A DNA stretch of 64,000 nt, from positions 1 through 64,000 of the forward strand of contig CAZTNW010000005.1 in assembly GCA_964614945.1 (NCBI GenBank), given 5' to 3'. The translations under genes and the position numbers were made by a program. The DNA comes from CAZTNW01 sp964614945. GTDB taxonomy: Bacteria > Caldisericota > JANLFM01. The stretch's first letter is position 1; each line of letters begins with the position of its first letter. Of this stretch, positions 56,948 through 64,000 are shown piece after piece. The notes under the pieces are model-generated. The model saw only the letters and a program-made list of their open reading frames with translations. It was not told the DNA's origin and made no database searches.

Positions 56948-58356
56948 ATATCCCCCAGGAAAACGGCGAAGTTTTTATCGAACCTCCTTTCAGTGCATGG
57001 CCCAGCATTATCGAGCAAAACGCGCGGAATCTCAATTCTTACAAGTTTTCGGTTGACGGGGTTCCCTTCTCTTCGGTGCGCGCGCAAGCCCGGAGTGAAT
57101 TCCTGCGCCTGGGGCTCCAGGAGCAAAAACTCTGGCTCTTCACCGGACACCAGCCTGTTTTTATGCACCCCGGCATCTGGATGCGTTACTTCCTGTTGGA
57201 AAAGGGGAGGGAGCATGGATGGGAGGGAGTGGCCTTCATTCTGGACTCCGAGCCGGCAGATAGACTGACAGTTGCCGTTCCCTCATGGAATCAGGGACTC
57301 TCGCGGAAGGAAATTCGCCTGCCACTCGGGGGAGAACTGCTTTTGGAGAGGGCTCTGGCCCCAGGAGAGGAAGCCTGGCGATCTTTCAAAGAGAATGTGG
57401 AAGAAGCGTTGAATTTCCCAGAGGCGGATGAAGCGAAGAAGAATTTCCTCAGGATTCATCTATTTCAATCCAGCGTCTCGCTTTTCCCCCTTTTTTCTTC
57501 CCAGTTACGCCGTTTCTGGGAGGGATCCCCCTCTTATCGGGAGTTCCTCTTATCCCAGATGATCAAGACGGAGGCTTTCAACCACTTCTTCGCCCACATC
57601 ACTCAGAAGGCCAGGAATTTTGCGGCGATTCACAATGGAGTGCTCGCGGAATGGAGGTCCGTCAATAAGCCCCGCTCAGCGGCAATCCCCTTTCCGGATT
57701 TAAAAATGACTTCCACGGAAGTGGAGCTGCCCTTCTGGTGGGTAGGGGAGGGAAGGAGGGATTCTCTTTTTCTCTATAAAGGCGAGATCCTGCGCACCCA
57801 GGGGAAGGAATTGGGGTCTTCCGAGTCCCTGCTCTCCTCGATAGATTTCCGACCGCGGGCTGCGACGCTCACCATCTTTATCCGTCTCTTCCTCGCTGAT
57901 CTATTTGTCCATGGGGTCGGGGGGGCGAAATACGAGGAGGTCACGGACCAGATCATCCGCCACTTCTTCCAGGTGGAGCCGCCGCAGTTTTCTGCGGCCA
58001 CCCTTACACTCTTTTTCCCGGGGTTTGCCGATGATCGTTCGAGAGAACTTCGCCAATTGCTGCGCAGGATGGAGAGCGAGCCCGAAGCTTACCTTCCGCC
58101 TGTGCTTATAGAGAGTGAAGGGTCTCTGATTGAGAGGAAGAAGCAGCTTCTTAAAGCAGGCAAGCTCAGCAAGGCGGAGTACAGGGAGCTCTCCTCGATT
58201 AACCTTGCCCTCAGAGATGGGCTTTCCGAGGAATTGTTGAGGCTCCAGGGGGAGTCAGTGCAGGAGGAAGAAAAAGAAAGGGTCCTGGCTTATCGCCAAT
58301 TCCCTTTCTTTTTCTTCAACCCGGCTAAGGTCCGGGAAATTGTCAGGCGGCTTTAG
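56944..58356 (+). CDS. BshC-like protein, candidate ligase of a low-molecular-weight thiol pathway
   Basis: 470-residue soluble protein that I place only tentatively. LWLFTGHQPVFMHPGIWMRY near 70 resembles the TGQQ nucleotide-loop region of BshC, the putative cysteine-adding enzyme of bacillithiol synthesis, with a His inserted; LLSSIDFRPRAATLTIFIRL and FVHGVGGAKYEEVTDQIIRH near 300-325 occupy the place of the BshC core GGPGE region. The C-terminal 60 residues are helical (KKQLLKAGKLSKAEYREL). ATGA overlap with the deacetylase gene supports a shared pathway. Overall identity to true BshC looks low, so this may be a separate family. Confidence 0.5.
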   Translation: MNIPQENGEVFIEPPFSAWPSIIEQNARNLNSYKFSVDGVPFSSVRAQARSEFLRLGLQEQKLWLFTGHQPVFMHPGIWMRYFLLEKGREHGWEGVAFILDSEPADRLTVAVPSWNQGLSRKEIRLPLGGELLLERALAPGEEAWRSFKENVEEALNFPEADEAKKNFLRIHLFQSSVSLFPLFSSQLRRFWEGSPSYREFLLSQMIKTEAFNHFFAHITQKARNFAAIHNGVLAEWRSVNKPRSAAIPFPDLKMTSTEVELPFWWVGEGRRDSLFLYKGEILRTQGKELGSSESLLSSIDFRPRAATLTIFIRLFLADLFVHGVGGAKYEEVTDQIIRHFFQVEPPQFSAATLTLFFPGFADDRSRELRQLLRRMESEPEAYLPPVLIESEGSLIERKKQLLKAGKLSKAEYRELSSINLALRDGLSEELLRLQGESVQEEEKERVLAYRQFPFFFFNPAKVREIVRRL

Positions 58357-59087
58357 CCCTTATCCCAGAATCTCAGTTTCTGCAGGATCATTTTCCTTTT
58401 TATCCCCTGGATGGTGGAGGTGATGTCGATTTTCTGCGGGCAGGCCTCGGCGCAATTGAAGACGGTGTGACAGCGCATGGCGCCGAATTCACCCCCGCAG
58501 AACCTTACGCGTTCCTTCGTCATCCGATCGCGGGAATCCACGATGAAGCGGTAGGATTTCAGGAGCGCCGCCGGTCCGATGTATTCGTTAGTAATCCAGG
58601 TCATCGGACAGGAGGCGTAACAGGATCCGCAGAGAATGCAATCGATGAGTTTATTCACCAGTTTGCGATCCTTGGGAGACTGCAGGATCTCCTGCTCCGA
58701 AAGCTTTTCGCCCGGCATGAGAAATGGTTTGATCAGCTCATAGTTCTTCCAGAATGGCGTCATGTCTACCACGAGGTCTTTAATGATCGGGAGGTGCTGG
58801 AGCGGAAGAATCGTAATCCGGTCGCTCTTTAAGCTGAGGGCTTGAGTCTCACAGGCCAGGCGGTAGGAACCATTGATGAAAGAGGCGCATGATCCGCATA
58901 CCCCCGCCCGGCAGCAAGAACGGAAGGAGAGGGTGGGATCTTGCTCCTCAAGCACCCAGTAAAGCATATCCAGGATGGTCTGTCCTTTTTTCATGGGTAC
59001 CTGATACTCTCGAAAGTAAGGCTCGCTGTCGATCGCTGGATCGAAACGCTGCACGATGAATCGAATTGTTCTTTCCTTGTCCTTCAT
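58353..59087 (-). CDS. sdhB: Succinate dehydrogenase/fumarate reductase iron-sulfur subunit
   Basis: Electron-transfer subunit of complex II on the inner face of the membrane, 244 residues. The [2Fe-2S] site is SCCRAGVCGSCASFI with the last Cys in YRLAC, the [4Fe-4S] site CILCGSCYASCP and the [3Fe-4S] site CHTVFNCAEACP. RFDPAIDSEPYFREYQVP starts the protein as usual. It is the last gene of sdhCDAB, with its ATG touching the sdhA stop. Its 3' end overlaps that of the BshC-like gene by four bases. Confidence 0.95.
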   Translation of the reverse strand: MKDKERTIRFIVQRFDPAIDSEPYFREYQVPMKKGQTILDMLYWVLEEQDPTLSFRSCCRAGVCGSCASFINGSYRLACETQALSLKSDRITILPLQHLPIIKDLVVDMTPFWKNYELIKPFLMPGEKLSEQEILQSPKDRKLVNKLIDCILCGSCYASCPMTWITNEYIGPAALLKSYRFIVDSRDRMTKERVRFCGGEFGAMRCHTVFNCAEACPQKIDITSTIQGIKRKMILQKLRFWDKG

Positions 59088-60781
59088 CAGTACTTCCTCG
59101 CTTCCGGCTGATACTTGGTAATCTGAACCGGTTTGAATTCGAAGGTTGGGCCATCGGGAGTATAGCGGGCCACGGTGTGTTTGAGCCAGTTTACGTCATC
59201 CCTTTCCGGGAAATCACGACGAGAGTGTGAACCTCTGCTTTCCTGTCTCGAAATAGCTCCGCGCACGATTGCCTCGGCGACGTGGAGCATCGCTTCCAAT
59301 TCCCAGTGCCGGACGAGCTCGAGGTTGAATTTCAACACCCTTGATTCGCTGCGGATGTCTTTCGAGCGTTCCTGGAGTTCCTTCACCAATTGCAGCGCTT
59401 CTTCCATTGCCCCCTGCTCGCGGAAAATCCCTACTTTGGAGATCATGGCCTGGCGCAGCAAATCGCGCAGGTGGGCCGAATTTTCTCTCCCTTTCTGCTT
59501 GAGGAGGGATTCGAGCTGCTGGCGGATTTCTCGAACCCACCCTGCTTCTTTTGCCAGGGGTAGGGCCCTCCATTCCTGCTTGACAATTTCCGCTGCTTTC
59601 GCCCCTGCCCTTCGTCCAAAGACTACAGTCTCAAGCAGGGAATTTCCTCCCAGACGGTTTGCTCCGTGTACGGATACGCAGGCGCATTCTCCCGCTGCCA
59701 GAAGCCCTGCAACAGGGCTCACCCCATCAGCGTCGGTGTCGATCCCGCCCATGTTGTAATGCTGCCCGGGTTGGATGGGGATGGGCTGTTCAATCGGGTC
59801 GACGCCCGCAAACTTCATCGCCAGGTCGCGAATGCCAGGTAACCGCTCCAGTATTTTTTCCTTGCCTAGGTGACGCAAATCAAGGTGTACGTAAGCGTCC
59901 TGGAATCCTCGACCCTCATTGATTTCGGTCTGAATAGAGCGGGAGGTGATGTCCCGCGGCGCCAGTTCCATAGCCTTGGGCGCATACTTGCTCATGAACC
60001 GCTCGCCTTCCTTGTTAACCAAGTAGCCTCCTTCTCCGCGGGCAGCTTCGGATATCAGGATATTGGTACCCCAGAGGGAAGTAGGATGATATTGCACGAA
60101 CTCCAGATCTTTGAGAGGAACCCCAATCATGTAGGCCCTACCCATGATTGCGCCGGTCGAAATCAGGGAATTGGTGGAGCGGCCGAATATACGCCCGGCA
60201 CCACCTGTGGCATAAACCGTCGCCGGAGCCAGAAAGGACTCCAGTGCTCCAGTGGCCAGGTTCAAAGCGACGAGGCCATAGGAGACTCCGTTCTCAATGA
60301 TGGGTGATGCCACCCACCACTCGGAATAGACTTTAATTCCCCGTTTGACCGCTTGCTCATATAGAGTGTGGAGCAGGTATTGCCCAGTTTTATCAGCGGC
60401 ATAGCAGGTGCGGGGATAACCGGCTCCGCCGAAAGGCCTCTGTGCAATTTTTCCTTCCGCCGTTCGGCTGTAAGGAACTCCCCAGTGCTCGCTCTCGATG
60501 ATTCGTTCGGGACCATCGTAGGTCATGAGGAAGACGGCTTCTTGATCTGCTAAATAATCGCTACCCTTGATCGTATCGAAAGCGTGTTTTTCCGGAGTAT
60601 CATCTTTCCCTTTCTCGGCGTTGGCTAACGCAGCATTGATCCCACCTTGCGCGGCGCCAGAATGCGATCTGACAGGATGAACCCAGGAGATGATCGCCAC
60701 GTCTGCGCCGGCATCGTGTGCCTCAATAGCTGCTCTTAGCCCGGCCAAACCACCCCCGATGATCAAGACATCGTGACGCAT
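59087..60781 (-). CDS. sdhA: Succinate dehydrogenase/fumarate reductase flavoprotein subunit
   Basis: Catalytic subunit with covalently bound FAD, 564 residues. LIIGGGLAGLRAAIEAHDAG binds FAD; the His in VRSHSGAAQGGINAAL near 40 is the attachment site. FVQYHPTSLWGTNILISEAA near 228 and GECACVSVHGANRLGGNSLL near 360 hold substrate and active-site residues. Both reaction directions are possible; the presence of sucCD and fumAB beside it suggests oxidation of succinate. ATG start with GGAGCC upstream is weak. Second-last gene of the operon. Confidence 0.96.
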   Translation of the reverse strand: MRHDVLIIGGGLAGLRAAIEAHDAGADVAIISWVHPVRSHSGAAQGGINAALANAEKGKDDTPEKHAFDTIKGSDYLADQEAVFLMTYDGPERIIESEHWGVPYSRTAEGKIAQRPFGGAGYPRTCYAADKTGQYLLHTLYEQAVKRGIKVYSEWWVASPIIENGVSYGLVALNLATGALESFLAPATVYATGGAGRIFGRSTNSLISTGAIMGRAYMIGVPLKDLEFVQYHPTSLWGTNILISEAARGEGGYLVNKEGERFMSKYAPKAMELAPRDITSRSIQTEINEGRGFQDAYVHLDLRHLGKEKILERLPGIRDLAMKFAGVDPIEQPIPIQPGQHYNMGGIDTDADGVSPVAGLLAAGECACVSVHGANRLGGNSLLETVVFGRRAGAKAAEIVKQEWRALPLAKEAGWVREIRQQLESLLKQKGRENSAHLRDLLRQAMISKVGIFREQGAMEEALQLVKELQERSKDIRSESRVLKFNLELVRHWELEAMLHVAEAIVRGAISRQESRGSHSRRDFPERDDVNWLKHTVARYTPDGPTFEFKPVQITKYQPEARKY

Positions 60782-60796
60782 ATCGTGGGCTCCTTT

Positions 60797-61216
60797 CTAT
60801 AGCCAGTAAAACAGCGGTTTAATTCCCAGGAAGGGGAAGAGGCCGTTCATCCCGAAAATAAAGAAGAAAATTCCCACGAGGACCAGAAGCCAGGTGAATA
60901 TTTTCCTGAGGGACTTGGGCAAGCCGAAATCGAATACGACGGCGCGAAAACCATTCAGGGCATGAAACAGGACGACGGCGAGCAGGCCCAGGTCTACGAA
61001 GATCACGAAGGGCGAGCTCAGGCGCTGCATCACAGAAGTTACGTTTATCTCTCCGCTGACGTCGAGGAAGTGCAGGAGATAGATGTGAGTGCCGAGGAAG
61101 AGGAGCAAAAAAACAGCAGTGAGTCGTTGCATCAGCCAGGCAAACCAACCGCGCTCCTGCATTTTCGTCAGTTCAGATTTCTTGAAGCCCTCGAAAAAGC
61201 TGTTCATTCTGTTCAC
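60797..61216 (-). CDS. sdhD: Succinate dehydrogenase membrane anchor, second subunit
   Basis: Membrane anchor of 139 residues with three helices (about 27-48, 67-92, 108-132). WFAWLMQRLTAVFLLLFLGT and LFHALNGFRAVVFDFG contain the candidate quinone- and heme-contacting Arg and His. It shares the FHAxNGxRxxxFDxG stretch with the adjacent sdhC, so the two anchors look like paralogues, as in archaeal- and actinobacterial-type complexes. It lies seven bases after sdhC and 15 before sdhA. Confidence 0.88.
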   Translation of the reverse strand: MNRMNSFFEGFKKSELTKMQERGWFAWLMQRLTAVFLLLFLGTHIYLLHFLDVSGEINVTSVMQRLSSPFVIFVDLGLLAVVLFHALNGFRAVVFDFGLPKSLRKIFTWLLVLVGIFFFIFGMNGLFPFLGIKPLFYWL

Positions 61217-61223
61217 CTTCCTC

Positions 61224-61631
61224 TCAAGCGGATCCAGAAATCTTAGGGGCGAGCAGGATAATGGCGGCGATCCATATTCCGAGAGCGGGGATCATCAAAA
61301 ACCAGAATATCAATTTTTGGTATTTGATCCCAATTCCCAGATCAAAAAGAATGACGCGAATGCCGTTGAAGGCATGGAAGAGAACCGCCCATATCAGCAG
61401 CAACTCCAATACCAGGACTACGGGATGGCCGAAAAATCCCATCACCGCGTCGAAGGCGTTTTTGCCCTGAGCTTCAGAGCTCACGGCAACCAAGGAAATT
61501 ACGATAATATGCGCGAAGAGGTAGAGAACCAGGATAAGGCCGGCGATTCGTTGCAGTGCCCAGATCCACATGCCGGTTCTGTAGTTACCGGGCCAAAGAT
61601 CAGTGCGCCTTAGATGAAGTGGCTTAAACAC
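61224..61631 (-). CDS. sdhC: Succinate dehydrogenase cytochrome b subunit
   Basis: Membrane anchor of 135 residues, first gene of sdhCDAB. GMWIWALQRIAGLILVLYLF begins the first helix, with His in LFAHIIVIS as probable heme ligand, and LFHAFNGIRVILFDLG supplies the second conserved His. Three helices are evident. GTG start with AAAGGGG upstream. A good sigma-70 promoter lies 60 bases before it. The upper N-terminal sequence FKPLHLRRTDLWPGN is cytoplasmic. Confidence 0.9.
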   Translation of the reverse strand: MFKPLHLRRTDLWPGNYRTGMWIWALQRIAGLILVLYLFAHIIVISLVAVSSEAQGKNAFDAVMGFFGHPVVLVLELLLIWAVLFHAFNGIRVILFDLGIGIKYQKLIFWFLMIPALGIWIAAIILLAPKISGSA

Positions 61632-61690
61632 AGACTATCCCCTTTCCAGAAGCCAGCTGACCGAAGTATTAGAAAAGCACATACTAATTT

Positions 61691-61720
61691 ATTGTAAGGT
61701 GGCTCTCAGCGCCTTGTCAA
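61691..61720 (-). promoter_or_regulatory. Promoter of sdhCDAB
   Basis: Minus-strand TTGACA (61715-61720), 18-base spacer, TACAAT (61691-61696). Well placed for the GTG start of sdhC at 61631. Confidence 0.7.
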
Positions 61721-61741
61721 CCAGCCTGCAATTATTTTTGG

Positions 61742-61769
61742 TTTATTTGTGCTTTCTCTCCGCTATAAT
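61742..61769 (+). promoter_or_regulatory. Promoter of sucCD
   Basis: TATAAT at 61764-61769 is a perfect -10 box about 35 bases before the sucC start. The -35 region is poor; TTTATT at 61742-61747 with a 16-base spacer is the best candidate. It may need an activator. Confidence 0.5.
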
Positions 61770-61804
61770 CAGGGGAGACCACTTTGCAAAACGGAGGGAG
61801 CTAA

Positions 61805-62935
61805 TTGAAATTACACGAATATCAGGCCAAAGAAATTTTTGCGAGCCGCCAGATTCCGGTGCAAGAAGGTTCCTTAATCGAAACCCCCGACCAGCTGAAC
61901 CAGCTTAAACTTCCTTATCCACTGGTACTTAAAGCCCAGGTGTTGGTAGGCGGAAGAGGAAAAGCTGGAGGCGTTCAGTTAGCACGAGATTCAGAAGAGG
62001 CGAAAAAGAAAGCCAGCGAGATCTTCCAGTTGCAGATCAAGGGAGTTCCCGTGCGGAAGATCCTCGCCGCTGCGGCAACGGAAATCCAGAAGGAGTACTA
62101 CCTTTCTTTTGTACTCGATCGTGGGCGTGAGCGCTTCGCCTTCATGACCTCCGCCGAAGGGGGTGTAGAGATAGAGGAGGTCGCCAGGAAAAATCCCGAG
62201 AAGATTTTTCAGCGGCCGGTTGATCCCTGGAGGGGATTTTCTCCCTATGAGGCCAGGCTAGGAGGAAAGGCCATAGGGTTGGAGAAAGGACTTCTTCTGC
62301 AATTCGCACAGATCGCGGAGCGCCTTTACTCAGTTCTTCGTGATTATGATGCCGAGCTGGCGGAGATAAATCCTCTCGCCCTCACCTCCTCCGGCCTCCT
62401 TGCTATAGACGCCAAATTAATCCTGGATGACAATGCGCTCTACAGACAAAAGGGTTTCGTCCAGGATGAGGATCTCACTCCTTTGGAACAGCGGGCCAAG
62501 GAGAGTGGCCTTGCTTATGTAGAGCTTGAGGGGAATGTCGCCGTCATCGGCTGTGGTGCCGGGCTGGTCATGTCCTCACTCGATGTGCTGAAGGCTCTCG
62601 GGGCAAAGCCGGCAAATTTTCTCGATGTCGGTGGAGGAGCATCCACAGAGTTGATGCGGAAGGCTCTCTCCATCGTGCTGGCAAAGAAGGAGGTGCGTTC
62701 GGTTTTCATCAATATTTTCGGCGGTATCACCCGTTGCGACGAAATAGCCCGCGGGATCGTGGAATTTGCGCCGCAGGTGCCGATCTCCGTCAGGATGACG
62801 GGGACGCACGAGGAAGAGGGAATGCGTATTTTGCGGGAAAATGGATACAGCGCCTTCTCCTCGATGGAGGAGGCTGCTTTTAAAGCAGCTCGCTTAGCAG
62901 AAAAAGGAGGAACCTCTCGTGGCAATCTTAATTGA
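61805..62935 (+). CDS. sucC: Succinyl-CoA synthetase, beta subunit
   Basis: Forms ATP or GTP from succinyl-CoA together with SucD. 376 residues: LHEYQAKEIFASRQIPVQEG is the family start, LVLKAQVLVGGRGKAGGV near 40 the ATP-grasp part, and NIFGGITRCDEIARGIVEFA near 300 the CoA-ligase domain segment. TTG start read as MKLHEYQ, with GGAGGGAG at five to seven bases. Overlaps sucD by 17 bases. It diverges from sdhC over 173 bases, which keeps succinyl-CoA to fumarate together. Confidence 0.96.
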   Translation: MKLHEYQAKEIFASRQIPVQEGSLIETPDQLNQLKLPYPLVLKAQVLVGGRGKAGGVQLARDSEEAKKKASEIFQLQIKGVPVRKILAAAATEIQKEYYLSFVLDRGRERFAFMTSAEGGVEIEEVARKNPEKIFQRPVDPWRGFSPYEARLGGKAIGLEKGLLLQFAQIAERLYSVLRDYDAELAEINPLALTSSGLLAIDAKLILDDNALYRQKGFVQDEDLTPLEQRAKESGLAYVELEGNVAVIGCGAGLVMSSLDVLKALGAKPANFLDVGGGASTELMRKALSIVLAKKEVRSVFINIFGGITRCDEIARGIVEFAPQVPISVRMTGTHEEEGMRILRENGYSAFSSMEEAAFKAARLAEKGGTSRGNLN

Positions 62936-63788
62936 CGAGAACACAAAAATACTTGTGCAGGGTATTACCGGGCATCAGGGTCAATTCCATACCAGGTCCA
63001 TGATTCAGGCGAAGAGCCATGTAGTCGCGGGTGTAACCCCGGGCAAGGGAGGAATGTTGGTGGAGAGTGTGCCGGTCTTCGACACTGTGGAGGAGGCCGT
63101 TGCCTCAACGGGAGCGACTGCAGCGATCTGCTTTGTTCCGGCCGCCAATACAAAAGATGCTGTTTTCGAAGAGATAGAGGCAGGACTGGACCCAGTAGTG
63201 ATCATTACTGAACATGTTCCCATTCATGATGCAGTGCAGATTGTCACTTTCGCCAAAGAACGAGGAGTGCGAATTGTTGGACCCAATACTGCAGGATTGA
63301 TATCGCCAGGCAAATGCAAAATGGGGATTATGCCCACCCACATCTTCCTGCCAGGAAATGTGGGAGTAATATCTCGCTCGGGGACGCTCACCTATGAGAT
63401 TGTCTCTCATTTAACCAGGAATGGACTGGGTCAATCCACCGCCCTCGGTTTAGGCGGCGATCCCGTAGTCGGCTTATCTTTCATCGATGCCCTCTCCCTT
63501 TTTATGAGCGACGAGGAGACGGAATCCCTGGTTTTAATCGGCGAAATCGGAGGTTCAGCAGAAGAAGAAGCGGCCCAGTATATCCAGCAGAGAGTTCAGA
63601 AGCCCGTCGTCGCCTATATCGCTGGCCGAACCGCGCCCCCGGGAAAGAGGATGGGGCATGCCGGAGCGGTGATCTCCGGAACCTCAGGTAGCGCCGATTC
63701 GAAAATCAGTGCCTTGCGTGCGGCAGGAATTCCGGTTGCTGAACTGCCAAAGGATATCCCTCAACTGTTGAAAGATATATGCCCATAG
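62919..63788 (+). CDS. sucD: Succinyl-CoA synthetase, alpha subunit
   Basis: CoA-binding subunit, 289 residues. NTKILVQGITGHQGQFHTRS at the start binds CoA; VIISRSGTLTYEIVSHLTRN, with the usual GPNTAGLISPGKCKMGIMP just before it; and MGHAGAVISGTSGSADSK near 245 contains the phosphorylated active-site His. GTG start with AAAGGAGG upstream. The following phosphorylase gene is 23 bases further on and may belong to the same transcript. Confidence 0.96.
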   Translation: MAILIDENTKILVQGITGHQGQFHTRSMIQAKSHVVAGVTPGKGGMLVESVPVFDTVEEAVASTGATAAICFVPAANTKDAVFEEIEAGLDPVVIITEHVPIHDAVQIVTFAKERGVRIVGPNTAGLISPGKCKMGIMPTHIFLPGNVGVISRSGTLTYEIVSHLTRNGLGQSTALGLGGDPVVGLSFIDALSLFMSDEETESLVLIGEIGGSAEEEAAQYIQQRVQKPVVAYIAGRTAPPGKRMGHAGAVISGTSGSADSKISALRAAGIPVAELPKDIPQLLKDICP

Positions 63789-63811
63789 CCATTCGTTCTT
63801 AAGAAAGGCAC

Positions 63812-64000
63812 ATGAGAGCAGTAGACCTGATCGCCAAAAAGAGAGACGGCCTGGTTTTAACTGAGGCAGAGATCGATTTCTTGATCCAGGGATTCACCCA
63901 GGAAGAAATTCCTGACTATCAGATGTCCTCTCTGCTCATGGCTATTTTTTTAAAAGGAATGAGCGAGGAGGAGATCTTTTCACTCGTAAGAAGCATGATT
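63812..64000 (+). CDS. Pyrimidine-nucleoside/thymidine phosphorylase, 5' part (runs off the window)
   Basis: Only the first 63 codons are visible. MRAVDLIAKKRDGLVLT, then EIDFLIQGFTQEEIPDYQMS and LLMAIFLKGMSEEEIF match the helical N-terminal domain of the pyrimidine-nucleoside phosphorylase family (Pdp/DeoA), which releases pyrimidine bases and ribose phosphates. The AGAAAGG sequence four bases before the ATG supports the start. The catalytic domain lies outside the window, so the specificity is open. Confidence 0.9.
   Translation, partial: MRAVDLIAKKRDGLVLTEAEIDFLIQGFTQEEIPDYQMSSLLMAIFLKGMSEEEIFSLVRSMI

Noticed and set aside
61699..61908. 69-codon frame across the sdh-suc intergenic region
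   Set aside because: It overlaps both promoters and the start of sucC in a different frame; no ribosome binding site.

Overview
The window reads as a bacterial chromosome segment of moderately high GC, with many GTG and TTG starts supported by purine-rich ribosome binding sites. The conserved order divIC - S1-domain yabR - tRNA-Met - tilS - hpt - ftsH is the one known from Bacillota. S-layer homology repeats, an aldehyde:ferredoxin oxidoreductase, an indolepyruvate:ferredoxin oxidoreductase and several amino-acid catabolic enzymes fit a low-redox, amino-acid-using bacterium of Bacillota type or of a candidate phylum near it. I cannot name a species. The encoded CCA on both tRNAs and the bacterial initiator tRNA argue against an archaeon.

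Layout. 1-2.3 kb: 3' part of ilvD, a possible insertion-sequence relic and a B3/B4-domain protein. 2.3-10.4 kb: a methyltransferase; proline catabolic pruA behind a promoter and an apparent 29-residue leader peptide; a DUF488/radical SAM pair; corA with a structured leader; an unrecognised Cys/His-rich protein; an ornithine cyclodeaminase-type enzyme. 10.7-16 kb: a nickel/cobalt ECF transporter with a NikR-like operator, divergent from an aldehyde:ferredoxin oxidoreductase and a MoaD-like protein. 16-32 kb: single genes and short operons (Nudix, HerA-like ATPase, vWA-SLH surface protein, MerR regulator, intramembrane protease-like protein, M3 peptidase, MFS, Nif3, GH3-like protein, SagB-like lipoprotein, iorAB, LigD polymerase, DUF554). 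32-41 kb: the division/tRNA/ftsH cluster, interrupted between its two tRNA-Met genes by a 4-kb accessory block holding a DtxR-type regulator, a decayed small gene, a drug-efflux MFS pump and its TetR repressor. 41-52 kb: a long co-directional run of histidine degradation (hutH, hutU, ftcD, hutI), folate genes (folE, folP), queT, a split NAD synthetase and a phosphatase-propeller membrane protein. 52-58 kb: malic enzyme, two-subunit fumarase, a metallo-beta-lactamase-fold hydrolase and a trio (glycosyltransferase, PIG-L deacetylase, BshC-like protein) resembling a low-molecular-weight-thiol pathway. 58-64 kb: sdhCDAB, divergent sucCD, and the start of a pyrimidine-nucleoside phosphorylase.

How it works together. 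Histidine (hut) and proline or ornithine (pruA, cyclodeaminase) both lead to glutamate. sucCD, sdhCDAB, fumAB and malic enzyme form an unbroken chain from succinyl-CoA to pyruvate with one substrate-level phosphorylation. FtcD needs tetrahydrofolate, and folE and folP follow hutI directly. The most interesting candidates are the possible thiol locus beside malate-forming enzymes, the pruA leader peptide, the corA leader RNA, the MerR protein with an internal ribosome binding site before its second effector domain, and the tRNA-bounded accessory block with its paired TetR operators.
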